Source: Flavobacterium sp. (GTDB lineage: Bacteria; Bacteroidota; Bacteroidia; Flavobacteriales; Flavobacteriaceae). Taken from it: a stretch of 64,000 nt of DNA. The notes beneath the pieces were generated by a model that ran no database searches, was not told the origin of the DNA, and saw only the letters and a list, made by a program, of their open reading frames with translations. The stretch spans positions 62,001 to 126,000 of the forward strand of contig NZ_JAIXUB010000026.1 in assembly GCF_027484205.1 (NCBI RefSeq), written 5' to 3'. Below are positions 35,353 through 44,128 of this stretch, piece by piece; position 1 is the first letter of the stretch, and every line of letters starts with the position of its first letter. The translations under genes were made by a program, and so were the position numbers.

Positions 35353-37413
35353 TTAATTTTTAATTTTTTCTAAATCTAACAAAAAACTGAATTCCTTGGC
35401 AACTTCTTTAAGCGCTTCAAACCTTCCCGACGCTCCACCATGTCCAGCATCCATATTTATATCAAAATATAATTGCTTAGAATTTGTTTTTAAAGACCTT
35501 AGCTTTGCAACCCATTTAGCTGGTTCCCAATACTGTACCTGAGAATCATGTAATCCTGTTGCAATATATAAATTTGGATAATCTTGCTTTTTTACATTAT
35601 CATAAGGCGAATAGGATAACATATAATCGTAATACTTTTTAACATTTGGATTACCCCATTCATCATATTCTCCAGTTGTTAGAGGAATTGTATCGTCTAA
35701 CATCGTAGTTACAACATCCACAAATGGAACTTGAGCAATAACTCCATTATATAACTCTGGATTCATATTGATTATTGCACCAATTAATAATCCTCCAGCA
35801 GAACCACCTTCGGCATATAAATGTTCGGCAGAAGTATATTTTTCAGCAATTACATATTTGGAACAATCTATAAAATCAGTAAAAGTATTTTTCTTTTTTA
35901 ATAATTTTCCGTTTTCATACCACATTCTTCCCATATCCTCACCTCCACGAATGTGAGCAATTGCATAGATAAATCCTCTGTCTAATAAACTTAATCGTGT
36001 TGTTGAGAAATAAGGTTCCATTGTCATTCCATACGAGCCATAAGCATACATTAAAAACGGATTTTTGCCGTTCAGCTCCACTCCTTTTCTATAAACCATC
36101 GACATTGGAATTTTTGTTCCGTCTTGAGCTGTTGCCCAAATACGTTCTTCTATATAATTATTTTTATCAAATTTTCCTCCAAGAACTTCTTGCTCTTTTA
36201 AGATAGTTTTTTCTTTGGTACGCATATTAAAATCAATCACTGATGACGGAATTGCCATAGATTGATAACCATAACGCAGAATTTCAGTATCGAAATCAAT
36301 ATTCGTTGTAGTGTAAGCGGTGTAAGTTTCAAGTTCGAAAGGCAAGTAGTATTCTCCTACTCCATTCCAAGGCATAATTCGGATTTTATTCAAACCATCA
36401 AAACGTTCAGAAACTACTAAATAATCTTTAAAAATGTCTATACCTTCTAATAAAACTTCTTCTCTATGCGGAATTAAATCAACCCAATTTTCCTTTGAAG
36501 TTTTATCTTCAGGAGTTTTCATCACTTTAAAATTGGTAGCATCATCTTTGTTGGTAAGAATATAAAAACTATCTTCATAATGCGAAATCGAATATTCTAA
36601 CTCACGAGTACGTTTTTGAAAAATTTTAAATTCTTCATCTGGTGTTTCCGATAAAAGAATTTGAAATTCTGAGGTCAAAGTACTTTCAGAAGAAATAATC
36701 AAATATTTTTTTGACTTCGATTTATAAATTGAAACATTAAAAGTATCGTCTTTTTCGAAATAAACAACAACATCTTCCGATGGATTTGTGCCTAATTTAT
36801 GTTTGTAAATTCTATCTGGTCTTAGAGTTACTTCATCTTTTCTTGAGTAAAATAGAGTCTTATTATCACTTGCCCATGTTGCACCACCAGTAGTGTTTTC
36901 AATTTTTAGAGGTAAGATTTCGTTGGTTTCTAAATTTTTAATTTGAATAGTATATTGACGTCTAGAAACCGTATCAACTCCAAAAGAAACCCATTGATTA
37001 TCCTCACTTATACTAATTCCGTTCAAGTTAAAATAAGAATGTCCTTTTGCCATTTCGTTGCAATCAAACATTATTTCTTCATTGGCTTCTAACGAACCTT
37101 TTTTACGAGAATGAATTGGATAATCTTTACCTTTTTCAAATCTGGTAATGTAGTAATAACCATTGTAAAAATAAGGAACAGAAGCATCATCTTCCTTAAT
37201 CCTTGCTTTCATTTCTTCGAATAAATCTTTTTGAAAGTCTTTAGTATGAGCCGTTGATTGATTGTAATAATCGTTTTCTTTATTCAAATAATCAATTACT
37301 TCAGGATTTTCTCTATCGTTTAACCAATAATAATTATCAATTCTAACATGTCCGTGTTTTTCAAGTTCATGTGGAATAATTTTAGCAATTGGCGGTTGTA
37401 ATTCTTTACTCAT
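35353..37413 (-). CDS. ptrB: S9 prolyl oligopeptidase (oligopeptidase B type)
   Basis: Starting at the Met for MSKELQPPIAK gives 686 residues; an upstream Met adds six. The N-terminal beta-propeller part begins with HGHVRIDNYYWLNDRENPEV. The C-terminal alpha/beta-hydrolase carries the Ser in EGGSAGGLLIGA, the Asp in TGLHDSQVQYWEP and the His in DAGHGGASGR. Oligopeptidase B cleaves short peptides after basic residues. No signal peptide, so cytoplasmic. Confidence 0.9.
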   Translation of the reverse strand: MSKELQPPIAKIIPHELEKHGHVRIDNYYWLNDRENPEVIDYLNKENDYYNQSTAHTKDFQKDLFEEMKARIKEDDASVPYFYNGYYYITRFEKGKDYPIHSRKKGSLEANEEIMFDCNEMAKGHSYFNLNGISISEDNQWVSFGVDTVSRRQYTIQIKNLETNEILPLKIENTTGGATWASDNKTLFYSRKDEVTLRPDRIYKHKLGTNPSEDVVVYFEKDDTFNVSIYKSKSKKYLIISSESTLTSEFQILLSETPDEEFKIFQKRTRELEYSISHYEDSFYILTNKDDATNFKVMKTPEDKTSKENWVDLIPHREEVLLEGIDIFKDYLVVSERFDGLNKIRIMPWNGVGEYYLPFELETYTAYTTTNIDFDTEILRYGYQSMAIPSSVIDFNMRTKEKTILKEQEVLGGKFDKNNYIEERIWATAQDGTKIPMSMVYRKGVELNGKNPFLMYAYGSYGMTMEPYFSTTRLSLLDRGFIYAIAHIRGGEDMGRMWYENGKLLKKKNTFTDFIDCSKYVIAEKYTSAEHLYAEGGSAGGLLIGAIINMNPELYNGVIAQVPFVDVVTTMLDDTIPLTTGEYDEWGNPNVKKYYDYMLSYSPYDNVKKQDYPNLYIATGLHDSQVQYWEPAKWVAKLRSLKTNSKQLYFDINMDAGHGGASGRFEALKEVAKEFSFLLDLEKIKN

Positions 37414-37559
37414 AATAATTTTAAAATTCAAAGCAAATGTATTGCAAACTAATCTTTAATAAATGTTAACTGCTTAGATTGATATTAACATTCTTATTGA
37501 CATTTTTTAACTTAATTATTTTATAATGCATAAAGTGTTATTGTATAATGAAATTGATT

Positions 37560-37590
37560 TTTGAAATTGATATTGAATATGCTAATTTTG
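37560..37590 (+). promoter_or_regulatory. Promoter of ybaB
   Basis: TTTG-type -33 ending at 37563, a 19-nt spacer and TAATTTTG at 37583-37590. The ATG follows 21 nt later. The -33 lies inside an ATTGAN-rich stretch like that upstream of the S41 protease. Confidence 0.7.
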
Positions 37591-37611
37591 CGAAACTAAA
37601 TACTTAAAATT

Positions 37612-37935
37612 ATGTTTGGAGATATCATGGGAATGATGGGTAAACTAAAAGAAACCCAACAAAAAATTGAAGAAACTAAGAAAAGATTAGATACTGTTTT
37701 AGTGGACGAACAAAGTAATGATGGCTTGTTAAAAGTAACGTTAAACGCCAACAGAAAAATCAAATCTATAGAAATTGACGAAAGTTTATTACAAGATAAA
37801 GAACAACTTGAAGATTATTTGATTCTTACTTTAAATAAAGCTATCGAAAAAGCAACAAACGTTAACGAAGCCGAATTAGGAGCCGTTGCCAAAGATGGAA
37901 TGCCAAATATTCCCGGAATGGATATGTTTAAATAA
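37612..37935 (+). CDS. ybaB: YbaB/EbfC nucleoid-associated protein
   Basis: 107 residues with the family's helical N-terminus ([20 protein letters not shown]), the beta-strands [18 protein letters not shown], and the Met-rich end ([12 protein letters not shown]). Forms DNA-binding dimers. Monocistronic behind a consensus promoter. Confidence 0.92.
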   Translation: MFGDIMGMMGKLKETQQKIEETKKRLDTVLVDEQSNDGLLKVTLNANRKIKSIEIDESLLQDKEQLEDYLILTLNKAIEKATNVNEAELGAVAKDGMPNIPGMDMFK

Positions 37936-38070
37936 AAATTATAAATTTCAAAAAACAAATCCCAGATAAGTTCCACTTTATAATATTTCAATTTTCAAAA
38001 CAGTGAAGATTTGAATTTTAGAATTTGAATTTTGATATTTATTTAAAATTTGTTTTTTGAAATTTGTTTT

Positions 38071-39096
38071 TTAAAACTGCATTTTACTTAAAGCTTCCAT
38101 AACATAGCTATGCATCACTTCTTTATAATCTAAATGGGTTACTATACGAAGTTTTCCCTGTCCCATAGAACTAATGTGGATATTTTTTTGTTTTAATTTT
38201 TCAATAACCCATTTGTCTTCTAACGATGGTCTTACTGAAAATATTAAGATATTAGTTTCAATAGGCTCTACTTTTTCAACCCAAGGAAGTGAACTCAATA
38301 ATTCGCCTAATTCTTTAGCTCGTCGATGATCGTCTTCTAATCGAAGCATGTTGTGTTGCAAAGCATACATTCCTGCTGCAGCCAAATATCCTGATTGACG
38401 CATGCCGCCACCAAATATTTTTCTGATTCGGAGCGCGCGTTTCATATCGGCTTTTGTTCCTAATAATAAGGAGCCAATTGGAGCACCAAGTCCTTTAGAT
38501 AAACAAACCGAAATAGTATCAAATAATTCTCCGAATTGCTTTGGATGTTGTTTTTTGGCAACCATCGCATTCCACAATCGAGCACCATCTAAATGATATT
38601 TTAAATTATTTTCAACACAAACTTGTTTTATTTTTCTTAATTCTGCTAAATCATAACAAGCACCACCACCTTTATTCGTGGTATTTTCAATACTTACTAA
38701 ACTAGTCAAAGGTGCATGATAAAATTCGGGATCATTAATAGCGTTTTTAACTAAATCTGCGGTTATCATTCCACGTTTTCCATCGACTAAACAACAAGAA
38801 ACACCACTATTGAAAGAAGCTCCACCACCTTCATAATGATAAATATGAGAATATTTATCGCAAATTACTTGTTCACCAGGTTGTGTATGGAGTTTAATTG
38901 CCGTTTGATTAGCCATAGTTCCACTCGGAAAAAACAATGCCGCTTCCATTCCAAATAATTGTGCAACAGCAGATTCCAACTCATTCACTGTTGGATCTTG
39001 CTTGTAAACATCATCACCTACTTTGGCGTTAAACATAAACTGCAACATTTCGTTGCTTGGTTTGGTTACAGTGTCACTAACTAAATTTATTTCCAT
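38071..39096 (-). CDS. ltaE: Low-specificity L-threonine aldolase
   Basis: A 341-residue fold-type I PLP enzyme that splits threonine to glycine and acetaldehyde. Diagnostic blocks: DTVTKPSNEMLQFM, FFPSGTMANQ, YHLDGARLWNA (cofactor ring Asp170), and CLSKGLGAPIGS with PLP Lys201. Divergent from prfB with only 47 nt between the starts. Confidence 0.93.
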   Translation of the reverse strand: MEINLVSDTVTKPSNEMLQFMFNAKVGDDVYKQDPTVNELESAVAQLFGMEAALFFPSGTMANQTAIKLHTQPGEQVICDKYSHIYHYEGGGASFNSGVSCCLVDGKRGMITADLVKNAINDPEFYHAPLTSLVSIENTTNKGGGACYDLAELRKIKQVCVENNLKYHLDGARLWNAMVAKKQHPKQFGELFDTISVCLSKGLGAPIGSLLLGTKADMKRALRIRKIFGGGMRQSGYLAAAGMYALQHNMLRLEDDHRRAKELGELLSSLPWVEKVEPIETNILIFSVRPSLEDKWVIEKLKQKNIHISSMGQGKLRIVTHLDYKEVMHSYVMEALSKMQF

Positions 39097-39113
39097 ATCA
39101 ATTTCGGATGCAT

Positions 39114-39121
39114 TACATTTG
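39114..39121 (+). promoter_or_regulatory. -7 box of prfB
   Basis: TACATTTG matches TAnnTTTG 22 nt before the prfB start. The -33 region overlaps the threonine aldolase start and is weak. Confidence 0.55.
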
Positions 39122-39143
39122 CGATTACAAAATTACATTATTT

Positions 39144-40239
39144 ATGACAAATACCGAACAAATTAAAGGTATTGTAGAACGTCTTGGTGCGTTGAGGAGG
39201 TATCTTTGACATCGATGCTAAACTTATCGAAATAACCAACGAAGAGGAAAAGACCTTTGCGCCAGACTTTTGGAACAATGCCAAAGAAGCAGAACTGATT
39301 GTTAGAAACCTTCGTTCTAAGAAAAAATGGGTAGAAGATTTTGAAAAAGCAAATGAACTTGCTGAAGAACTTCAAATGACCTATGATTTTTACAAGGAAG
39401 GCGATGCAACTGAAGAGGAATTAGATTCTCAATACGAACTAACAAACAATCATTTAGAGGATATCGAATTCAGAAATATGCTTTCTGATGAAGGTGACAA
39501 TTTAAGTGCTGTATTGCAAATTACTGCTGGTGCTGGAGGAACTGAAAGTTGCGATTGGGCTTCTATGTTGATGCGAATGTATTTAATGTGGGCAGAAAAA
39601 CAGAAGTATAAAATAAAAGAATTAAACTTTCAAGAAGGAGATGTTGCTGGAATTAAAACGGTTACATTAGAAATTGAAGGTGATTTTGCTTTTGGATATT
39701 TAAAAGGTGAAAATGGAGTGCATCGATTGGTACGAATTTCACCATTTGATAGTAATGCAAAACGTCACACTTCTTTTGCATCGGTTTATGTTTATCCTTT
39801 GGTTGATGATACTATAGAAATTGAAATCAATCCTGCTGATATTGAAATTACAACCGCACGATCAAGTGGCGCTGGTGGACAAAATGTAAATAAGGTAGAA
39901 ACTAAAGTACAACTAGTACACAAGCCAACAGGAATACAAATTCAATGTTCAGAAACGCGCTCGCAACATGATAATAGACAACGTGCTATGCAAATGCTAC
40001 GCTCACAACTATATGAAATTGAGTTAAAAAAACAATTAGCACAAAGAGCAGATATAGAAGCTGGAAAAATGAAAATTGAATGGGGTTCACAAATTAGAAA
40101 TTATGTAATGCAGCCTTATAAATTGGTCAAAGACGTTCGAACTGGAAAAGAAACTAGTGATGTTGACGGTGTAATGAACGGAGAAATTGACGGATTTTTA
40201 AAAGCTTATTTAATGATGATGGGGCAAAAAGAGGAATAA
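39144..40239 (+). CDS. prfB: Peptide chain release factor 2, with programmed frameshift
   Basis: The ATG at 39144 ([20 protein letters not shown]) is read for 21 codons to CTT, then TGA at 39207-39209. A +1 shift continues at GAC (39208) in the long frame to 40239, giving about 364 residues, the normal RF2 length. The stop-recognition tripeptide SPF lies in [12 protein letters not shown] and the catalytic GGQ in [13 protein letters not shown]2 releases peptides at UGA and UAA; low RF2 favours the shift at UGA, an autoregulatory loop. Treating the frame from 39376 as the gene would lose the N-terminal quarter. Confidence 0.96.
39195..39210 (+). promoter_or_regulatory. prfB +1 programmed frameshift site
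   Basis: AGGAGG (39195-39200) acts as internal Shine-Dalgarno, three bases before CTT (39204-39206), TGA (39207-39209) and C. This is the classic arrangement. A near-perfect SD inside a genome that rarely uses SD for initiation is notable. Confidence 0.95.
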
Positions 40240-40265
40240 AAAAAAATAATCAAATAAATACAAAA

Positions 40266-41501
40266 ATGAGAAAAAAACTATTACTATTAATGCTTTTATG
40301 CCTTGGATCGATTAATGCACAGATACATTTTGAAAAAGGATATTTTATTTTAAACAACGGCACAAAAACAGAATGCTTAATAAAAAATAGTGAATGGGAT
40401 AATTCGCCTAGCAAAATATTTTATAAATTAAATGAAAGTTCAGAAGTTGTCAAATTAGATGTAACAGAAATTCTAGAGTTCAGTGTTTCAAATTCTATTA
40501 AATATGGACGTTTTGATGTAGAAATTGATGAATCATCTGAAAACTTAAATAAAATTGGAATTGAGAGAGAACCAACTTATGTAAAAAAAAATGTTCTATT
40601 GAAGTATTTAGTTGAAGGTAGTGCGAATTTATACTTATATTCTGTATCGAATACAGTGAAATACTTTTATTCAATAAACAACTCAAAACCAATACAATTA
40701 GTTTATAAAAAGTTCTTTTTAGCTGATAAACCTGATAAAATTAGAATTAACGATTCTTACAAACAACAACTTTTCAATAATATAAATTGCAAAAATGTTG
40801 ATTTTAAAGAAATAGAAAAAATTGAATTTGAACAAAAACCATTAGAAAAATACTTTAATAAATTTAACGAATGTAAGGGTGATACTCTTCAAGTTGAAAA
40901 AAAATCAATTGTAAAGAATGTAGAAAGAAAGGGAAAATTAAAATTTGGACCCACATTTGGAATAAATCAAACATCATTAACAATTACAAATATTGATTTC
41001 AATGAACAAGAATTAGATTTTAAAAGTAGTACTGGATTGTGTATTGGATTAGAATTTGAATATATATTTTCTTTTTATAAAAACAAATGGAGCCTTTTAT
41101 TAAATCCAAATTACAGTAAAAATAGCTCAACTGCAAATTACAATTTTTCCACTTTATCAGTTAATCTGAATGAAGATGTAGAATATGAAATTAAAACATT
41201 TGAAATACCTATTGGAATTAGACACTATATGTTTTTAAACGACAATTCTAAAATATTTTTAAATTTTGGAACCATTCTATCATTCAATAATGTTTCATCA
41301 ATACAATCAAAAAACAACCCTAGTTTTGTACTTGATAAGTTCAAAAAAAATCAGCAAAATATTTTTCTTGGAATTGGTTATAGCCAAAATAAAATAAGTG
41401 GAGAATTTAGATATAATACAAAAATAGATCTTGATGAATATTTATTGAGAGAAAGTAATTTTAATAAATTTTCATTAATCTTTAAATATAACATTTTTTA
41501 A
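40266..41501 (+). CDS. Outer-membrane beta-barrel protein, unknown
   Basis: 411 residues with a signal peptide (MRKKLLLLMLLCLGSINAQ). The N-terminal half is soluble (FILNNGTKTECLIKNSEWDN); the C-terminal 190 residues (KFGPTFGINQTSLTI to NFNKFSLIFKYNIF) show alternating strands ending in an aromatic residue, typical of small 8-10 strand porin-fold domains. Role unknown. It follows prfB after 26 nt and may share its transcript. Confidence 0.75.
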   Translation: MRKKLLLLMLLCLGSINAQIHFEKGYFILNNGTKTECLIKNSEWDNSPSKIFYKLNESSEVVKLDVTEILEFSVSNSIKYGRFDVEIDESSENLNKIGIEREPTYVKKNVLLKYLVEGSANLYLYSVSNTVKYFYSINNSKPIQLVYKKFFLADKPDKIRINDSYKQQLFNNINCKNVDFKEIEKIEFEQKPLEKYFNKFNECKGDTLQVEKKSIVKNVERKGKLKFGPTFGINQTSLTITNIDFNEQELDFKSSTGLCIGLEFEYIFSFYKNKWSLLLNPNYSKNSSTANYNFSTLSVNLNEDVEYEIKTFEIPIGIRHYMFLNDNSKIFLNFGTILSFNNVSSIQSKNNPSFVLDKFKKNQQNIFLGIGYSQNKISGEFRYNTKIDLDEYLLRESNFNKFSLIFKYNIF

Positions 41502-41504
41502 CCC

Positions 41505-41512
41505 TATATTTG
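41505..41512 (+). promoter_or_regulatory. -7 box of the small RNA
   Basis: TATATTTG, a perfect TAnnTTTG, begins 3 nt after the preceding stop codon and predicts transcription from about 41517-41519. Confidence 0.65.
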
Positions 41513-41516
41513 CATC

Positions 41517-41577
41517 GAGGATTCCGAAAGGAAGTTACACCTCACCACAATAGCCGATCGCTCCAGGTCGGCTTTTG
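41517..41577 (+). ncRNA. Small RNA, Flavo-1-like candidate
   Basis: Directly after a perfect -7 box. GAGG (41517-41520) pairs with CCTC (41540-41543) around TTCC-GAAA-GGAA. Then AGCCGA (41552-41557) pairs with TCGGCT (41568-41573), followed by TTTTGT, a terminator-like end. No ORF. The size and two-hairpin plan recall the Flavo-1 RNA motif of flavobacteria, recalled from memory and not checked against the covariance model. Confidence 0.6.
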
Positions 41578-41597
41578 TATTTTATAGACCTAACAAA

Positions 41598-41627
41598 AAC
41601 AAAAAAGCCACCTTAAAAAGATGGCTT
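41598..41627 (-). terminator. Terminator of the MORN-repeat protein gene
   Basis: On the minus strand AAGCCATC and GGTGGCTT (one T-G pair) form an 8-bp stem followed by a T run. Confidence 0.82.
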
Positions 41628-41648
41628 GCTTTATTTTATAATTTAGTA

Positions 41649-41993
41649 TTAGTTTCCTGCTACAAAATTTGGTTTCAAATTAGTAACTGAAACAATAGTA
41701 TTATTTGAATATGAAACTTCTTTAGTCGCAATAGAGTTGTCAAAATATTTCCATACTCCAGATTTTACTCCGTTTGTATATTCAGCAATTGTCTGAATTG
41801 TTCCGTTTTCTGCATAAGAAGTCCATTTACCATCAAGTTTACCATCTTTAAAGAATCCAACTTGTTGTACATTCCCATTATCATAGTAATATGTTGCTTT
41901 TACTGATTGTCCAACAACTTCTAATTGAGGCTCGCCTTTCGCAAAAGTTACTACTGAAACCAACATTAACGCAATTAAAATTATCTTTTTCAT
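41649..41993 (-). CDS. Exported MORN_2-repeat protein (YwqK-like)
   Basis: 114 residues with a signal peptide (cleavage near VTFAKG). Three repeats of the MORN_2 type are readable: YYYDNGNVQQVGFFKDGKLD, GKWTSYAENGTIQTIAEYTN, and GVKSGVWKYFDN. Family proteins are often auto-annotated as YwqK antitoxins, but the exported location and lack of a toxin make an antitoxin role unlikely. Confidence 0.8.
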   Translation of the reverse strand: MKKIILIALMLVSVVTFAKGEPQLEVVGQSVKATYYYDNGNVQQVGFFKDGKLDGKWTSYAENGTIQTIAEYTNGVKSGVWKYFDNSIATKEVSYSNNTIVSVTNLKPNFVAGN

Positions 41994-42104
41994 AAGTAGT
42001 TTGGGTTTTTAATTAATATTTCGATAACAAATATACATTTTATTTTACGATAAAAAAACTTTTACTTAACAATTTGATAACATTAGAGAAAAATTAACAC
42101 TTTA

Positions 42105-42140
42105 GAAAAAGTAATGCCTATGAATTTCATCGGCATTACT
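42105..42140 (-). terminator. Long terminator hairpin of the Lys-rich protein gene
   Basis: AGTAATGCC and GGCATTACT pair perfectly, and the inner ATGAA/TTCAT can extend the stem. A TTTTTC tract follows on the minus strand. Confidence 0.85.
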
Positions 42141-42146
42141 ATACAA

Positions 42147-42674
42147 TTATTTCTTTTTTGCTTTAGCTTTCTTTTTAGATTTAGCTTTTTTCTTAGCTTG
42201 TTCTTTCTTTTTTGCTTTAGCCTTGTCTTTAGCTTTTTGCTTTTTAGCTTTCTCTTTCTTTTTAGCTTTCTTCTTTTTCTCTTTATCCTTCTCTTTTTGC
42301 TTGTCTTTCTTAGCTTTAGCTTTCTTCTTAGCTTTTTCTTTTTTCTCTTTTTCTTTAGCTTTTGATTTTTTTTCTTTTTCTGAGTCTTTCATAATTTCTG
42401 TGTTTTCGCTATTAACAGAAATCGTTTCTTCTTGAACTTCTTCTGCTTTTGCCTCTGTTACTGTTGCTTCTTTAACAACTTTTGATCTTGTTCGAGTTGG
42501 AGTAGCTTTTACTGTAGAAGTACTTGTAGCTCTTGTTCTAGTTCTAGTTCTTGTTTTTGGTTTTTCAGAAACTACTTCTTCATTTTTAGAATCAGTAATA
42601 ATAGTCGCTGATTCTTGCAAATTTTCATTCGTTTCCAAATTGTTGTTTTCTTTGATTTCGTTTTTATTTATCAT
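42147..42674 (-). CDS. Lysine-rich, histone H1-like protein
   Basis: 175 residues. The acidic and Ser/Thr-rich N-terminus contains RTRTRTRATSTSTVK; the C-terminal 80 residues are almost wholly Lys, Ala and Glu (KEKKEKAKKKAKAKKDKQ), low-complexity and highly charged. The composition suits a nucleic-acid-binding tail like bacterial H1-type proteins; alternatively a simple Lys-rich helix. The opposite strand carries long shadow frames, but the minus strand has ATG, codon sense and a terminator, which supports this direction. Confidence 0.7.
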   Translation of the reverse strand: MINKNEIKENNNLETNENLQESATIITDSKNEEVVSEKPKTRTRTRTRATSTSTVKATPTRTRSKVVKEATVTEAKAEEVQEETISVNSENTEIMKDSEKEKKSKAKEKEKKEKAKKKAKAKKDKQKEKDKEKKKKAKKKEKAKKQKAKDKAKAKKKEQAKKKAKSKKKAKAKKK

Positions 42675-42749
42675 TGTGAAGTTATTTAATATTTACAAAA
42701 TGTAAAATCAATGTAAATTTTACGTTAACAAAAATACAACATAAAACAA

Positions 42750-42798
42750 TTGCCCAATGTTAAGTTTTCGATTTTGGTGAAAACTTAACATTGGGCAA
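42750..42798 (-). terminator. 20-bp perfect inverted repeat between two minus-strand genes
   Basis: TTGCCCAATGTTAAGTTTTC (42750-42769) and its exact complement (42779-42798) surround a 9-nt loop. It lies 23 nt after the porin stop. No long T run follows on the minus strand, so this may be a strong terminator, an RNA-stabilising hairpin or a protein site. Confidence 0.7.
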
Positions 42799-42820
42799 TA
42801 AAATTTTAAGTACTTAATTT

Positions 42821-44044
42821 TTAAATACCTATCTCAACTTGAAATCGTAAGTACCAATTATTTTTTGATGTTCCGTCATAGAAATCTAAAATATCATAAT
42901 TGATTTCTCCTTGAACTTTAAAAGAATGTTCCCAAATATATCTTGTAAGACCTAAACTAAATTGTTTTGTATTTGGTGAAAGCATTTTAATATCTTCACC
43001 TACCTTTTGAATTGAATATCTACCGATAAACTCATAGTTGGTTTTTGTGTTATAACTCAATTGATAATCAAATCCATTTCCCACGAAGGCATAATTTGAT
43101 TCAGATATATCTAATGGATTTACTGTTATAGCATTATCATTAGTAGTTCGTGACATATAACTTGTCATTGCAGCCCAACCATTATATTTAAACATTGCAT
43201 CTAATAAAACGGATTTCATAGTGCGTTGTTCAAACAAATCATTACCTAATTGACCTTGTGTTCTACGAGCATGATTATTTTGCTGAAAAGCTCCAGAAAT
43301 CATTAATTTGGGTTTCTTTTCTCTAATAACATCACCTTCAAAATAAGTTCCATCTTTTGAAAAAGCTCCGAATGGAAACAATTCAACTTTGCCTGTAACA
43401 GCAACTCCATCATCAGGATTATCTGTACTATTTCTGCCTTCTCCAGAAGAAATTGCCGTTTTAAAATTATAGGAAAATTTATCCTTAAACTCATTCATAT
43501 TATGAACTTGGAATCCAAAATCTCTATCAATAGTAAACTTTGCATTATTTATAGTTCTATCTGTCAACTGCAAACCTCCAGAAGAATTCACACGTTGTCT
43601 GTTTCCCGGTAATTTTGTTTGTCCAAAACTAATATTCCAATGATTATTTGGACGATAGAAAACAACAGCATCACGAATTATATTTAGATTTTCACCTTCT
43701 TGAATTTCTCCAACATCACCAGGAGCAAAAGATAATTGAATTGCATAAAGAAACTTTGGATTTCCTACATAACCATCAAAACGCAACCTCAAACGACGAA
43801 TTTGTCCATCATAAGCACCATTTTCTCCATCATTTTCAATGTAAGTAACTCTATTTTGCATTCTAAAACGAATATTCAATTGAAATAAACTATCAGGTGA
43901 AGTTAGTCCTAAACCTTTACCAAAACTATAATAAGGTAATGCAGATAGTTTTAAATCATTATCATTTTTAGATTGATTTATAGTTATTTGAGCATTTGAA
44001 AAACTAATAAAAAAAAGACAAATGGATAAAAAAAGTAATCTCAT
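42821..44044 (-). CDS. Phosphate-selective porin (OprP/OprO type)
   Basis: The Met beginning MRLLFLSICLFFISFSNAQ is chosen as start because it opens a clear signal peptide, giving 407 residues. Barrel-like strands occur throughout (RFRMQNRVTYIEND, RRLRLRFDGYVGNPKFLYAI, FSFGQTKLPGNRQR-like NISFGQTKLPGNRQRVNS, and a C-terminal NWYLRFQVEIGI). The family makes anion-selective trimers, often for phosphate or polyphosphate. It lies downstream of a PiT transporter and a DUF47 gene but has its own TATATTTG box after a terminator. Confidence 0.85.
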   Translation of the reverse strand: MRLLFLSICLFFISFSNAQITINQSKNDNDLKLSALPYYSFGKGLGLTSPDSLFQLNIRFRMQNRVTYIENDGENGAYDGQIRRLRLRFDGYVGNPKFLYAIQLSFAPGDVGEIQEGENLNIIRDAVVFYRPNNHWNISFGQTKLPGNRQRVNSSGGLQLTDRTINNAKFTIDRDFGFQVHNMNEFKDKFSYNFKTAISSGEGRNSTDNPDDGVAVTGKVELFPFGAFSKDGTYFEGDVIREKKPKLMISGAFQQNNHARRTQGQLGNDLFEQRTMKSVLLDAMFKYNGWAAMTSYMSRTTNDNAITVNPLDISESNYAFVGNGFDYQLSYNTKTNYEFIGRYSIQKVGEDIKMLSPNTKQFSLGLTRYIWEHSFKVQGEINYDILDFYDGTSKNNWYLRFQVEIGI

Positions 44045-44066
44045 TTTTTGTGTGATTTGATAAAGG

Positions 44067-44074
44067 CAAATATA
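44067..44074 (-). promoter_or_regulatory. -7 box of the porin gene
   Basis: TATATTTG on the minus strand, 22 nt before the porin start. Confidence 0.55.
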
Positions 44075-44077
44075 AAA

Positions 44078-44111
44078 AAACTCCCAAAGAAATAACTTCA
44101 TTTGGGAGTTT
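44078..44111 (-). terminator. Terminator between PiT and porin genes
   Basis: AAACTCCCAAA (44078-44088) and TTTGGGAGTTT (44101-44111) form an 11-bp perfect stem with a T run on the minus strand. It ends DUF47-PiT transcription just upstream of the porin promoter. Confidence 0.85.
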
Positions 44112-44128
44112 ATATAAGAAAGTATTAT

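Noticed and set aside
39376..40239. A 287-residue RF2 starting at 39376
   Set aside because: It lacks the RF2 N-terminal domain; the programmed frameshift restores the full protein from 39144.
41649..41993. YwqK-type antitoxin
   Set aside because: The protein has a signal peptide and no toxin neighbour; only the MORN_2 repeats are supported.
42114..42365. Phe/Leu-rich hydrophobic + strand frames opposite the Lys-rich gene
   Set aside because: They are antisense shadows of AAR codons; the minus strand has the coherent gene and terminator.
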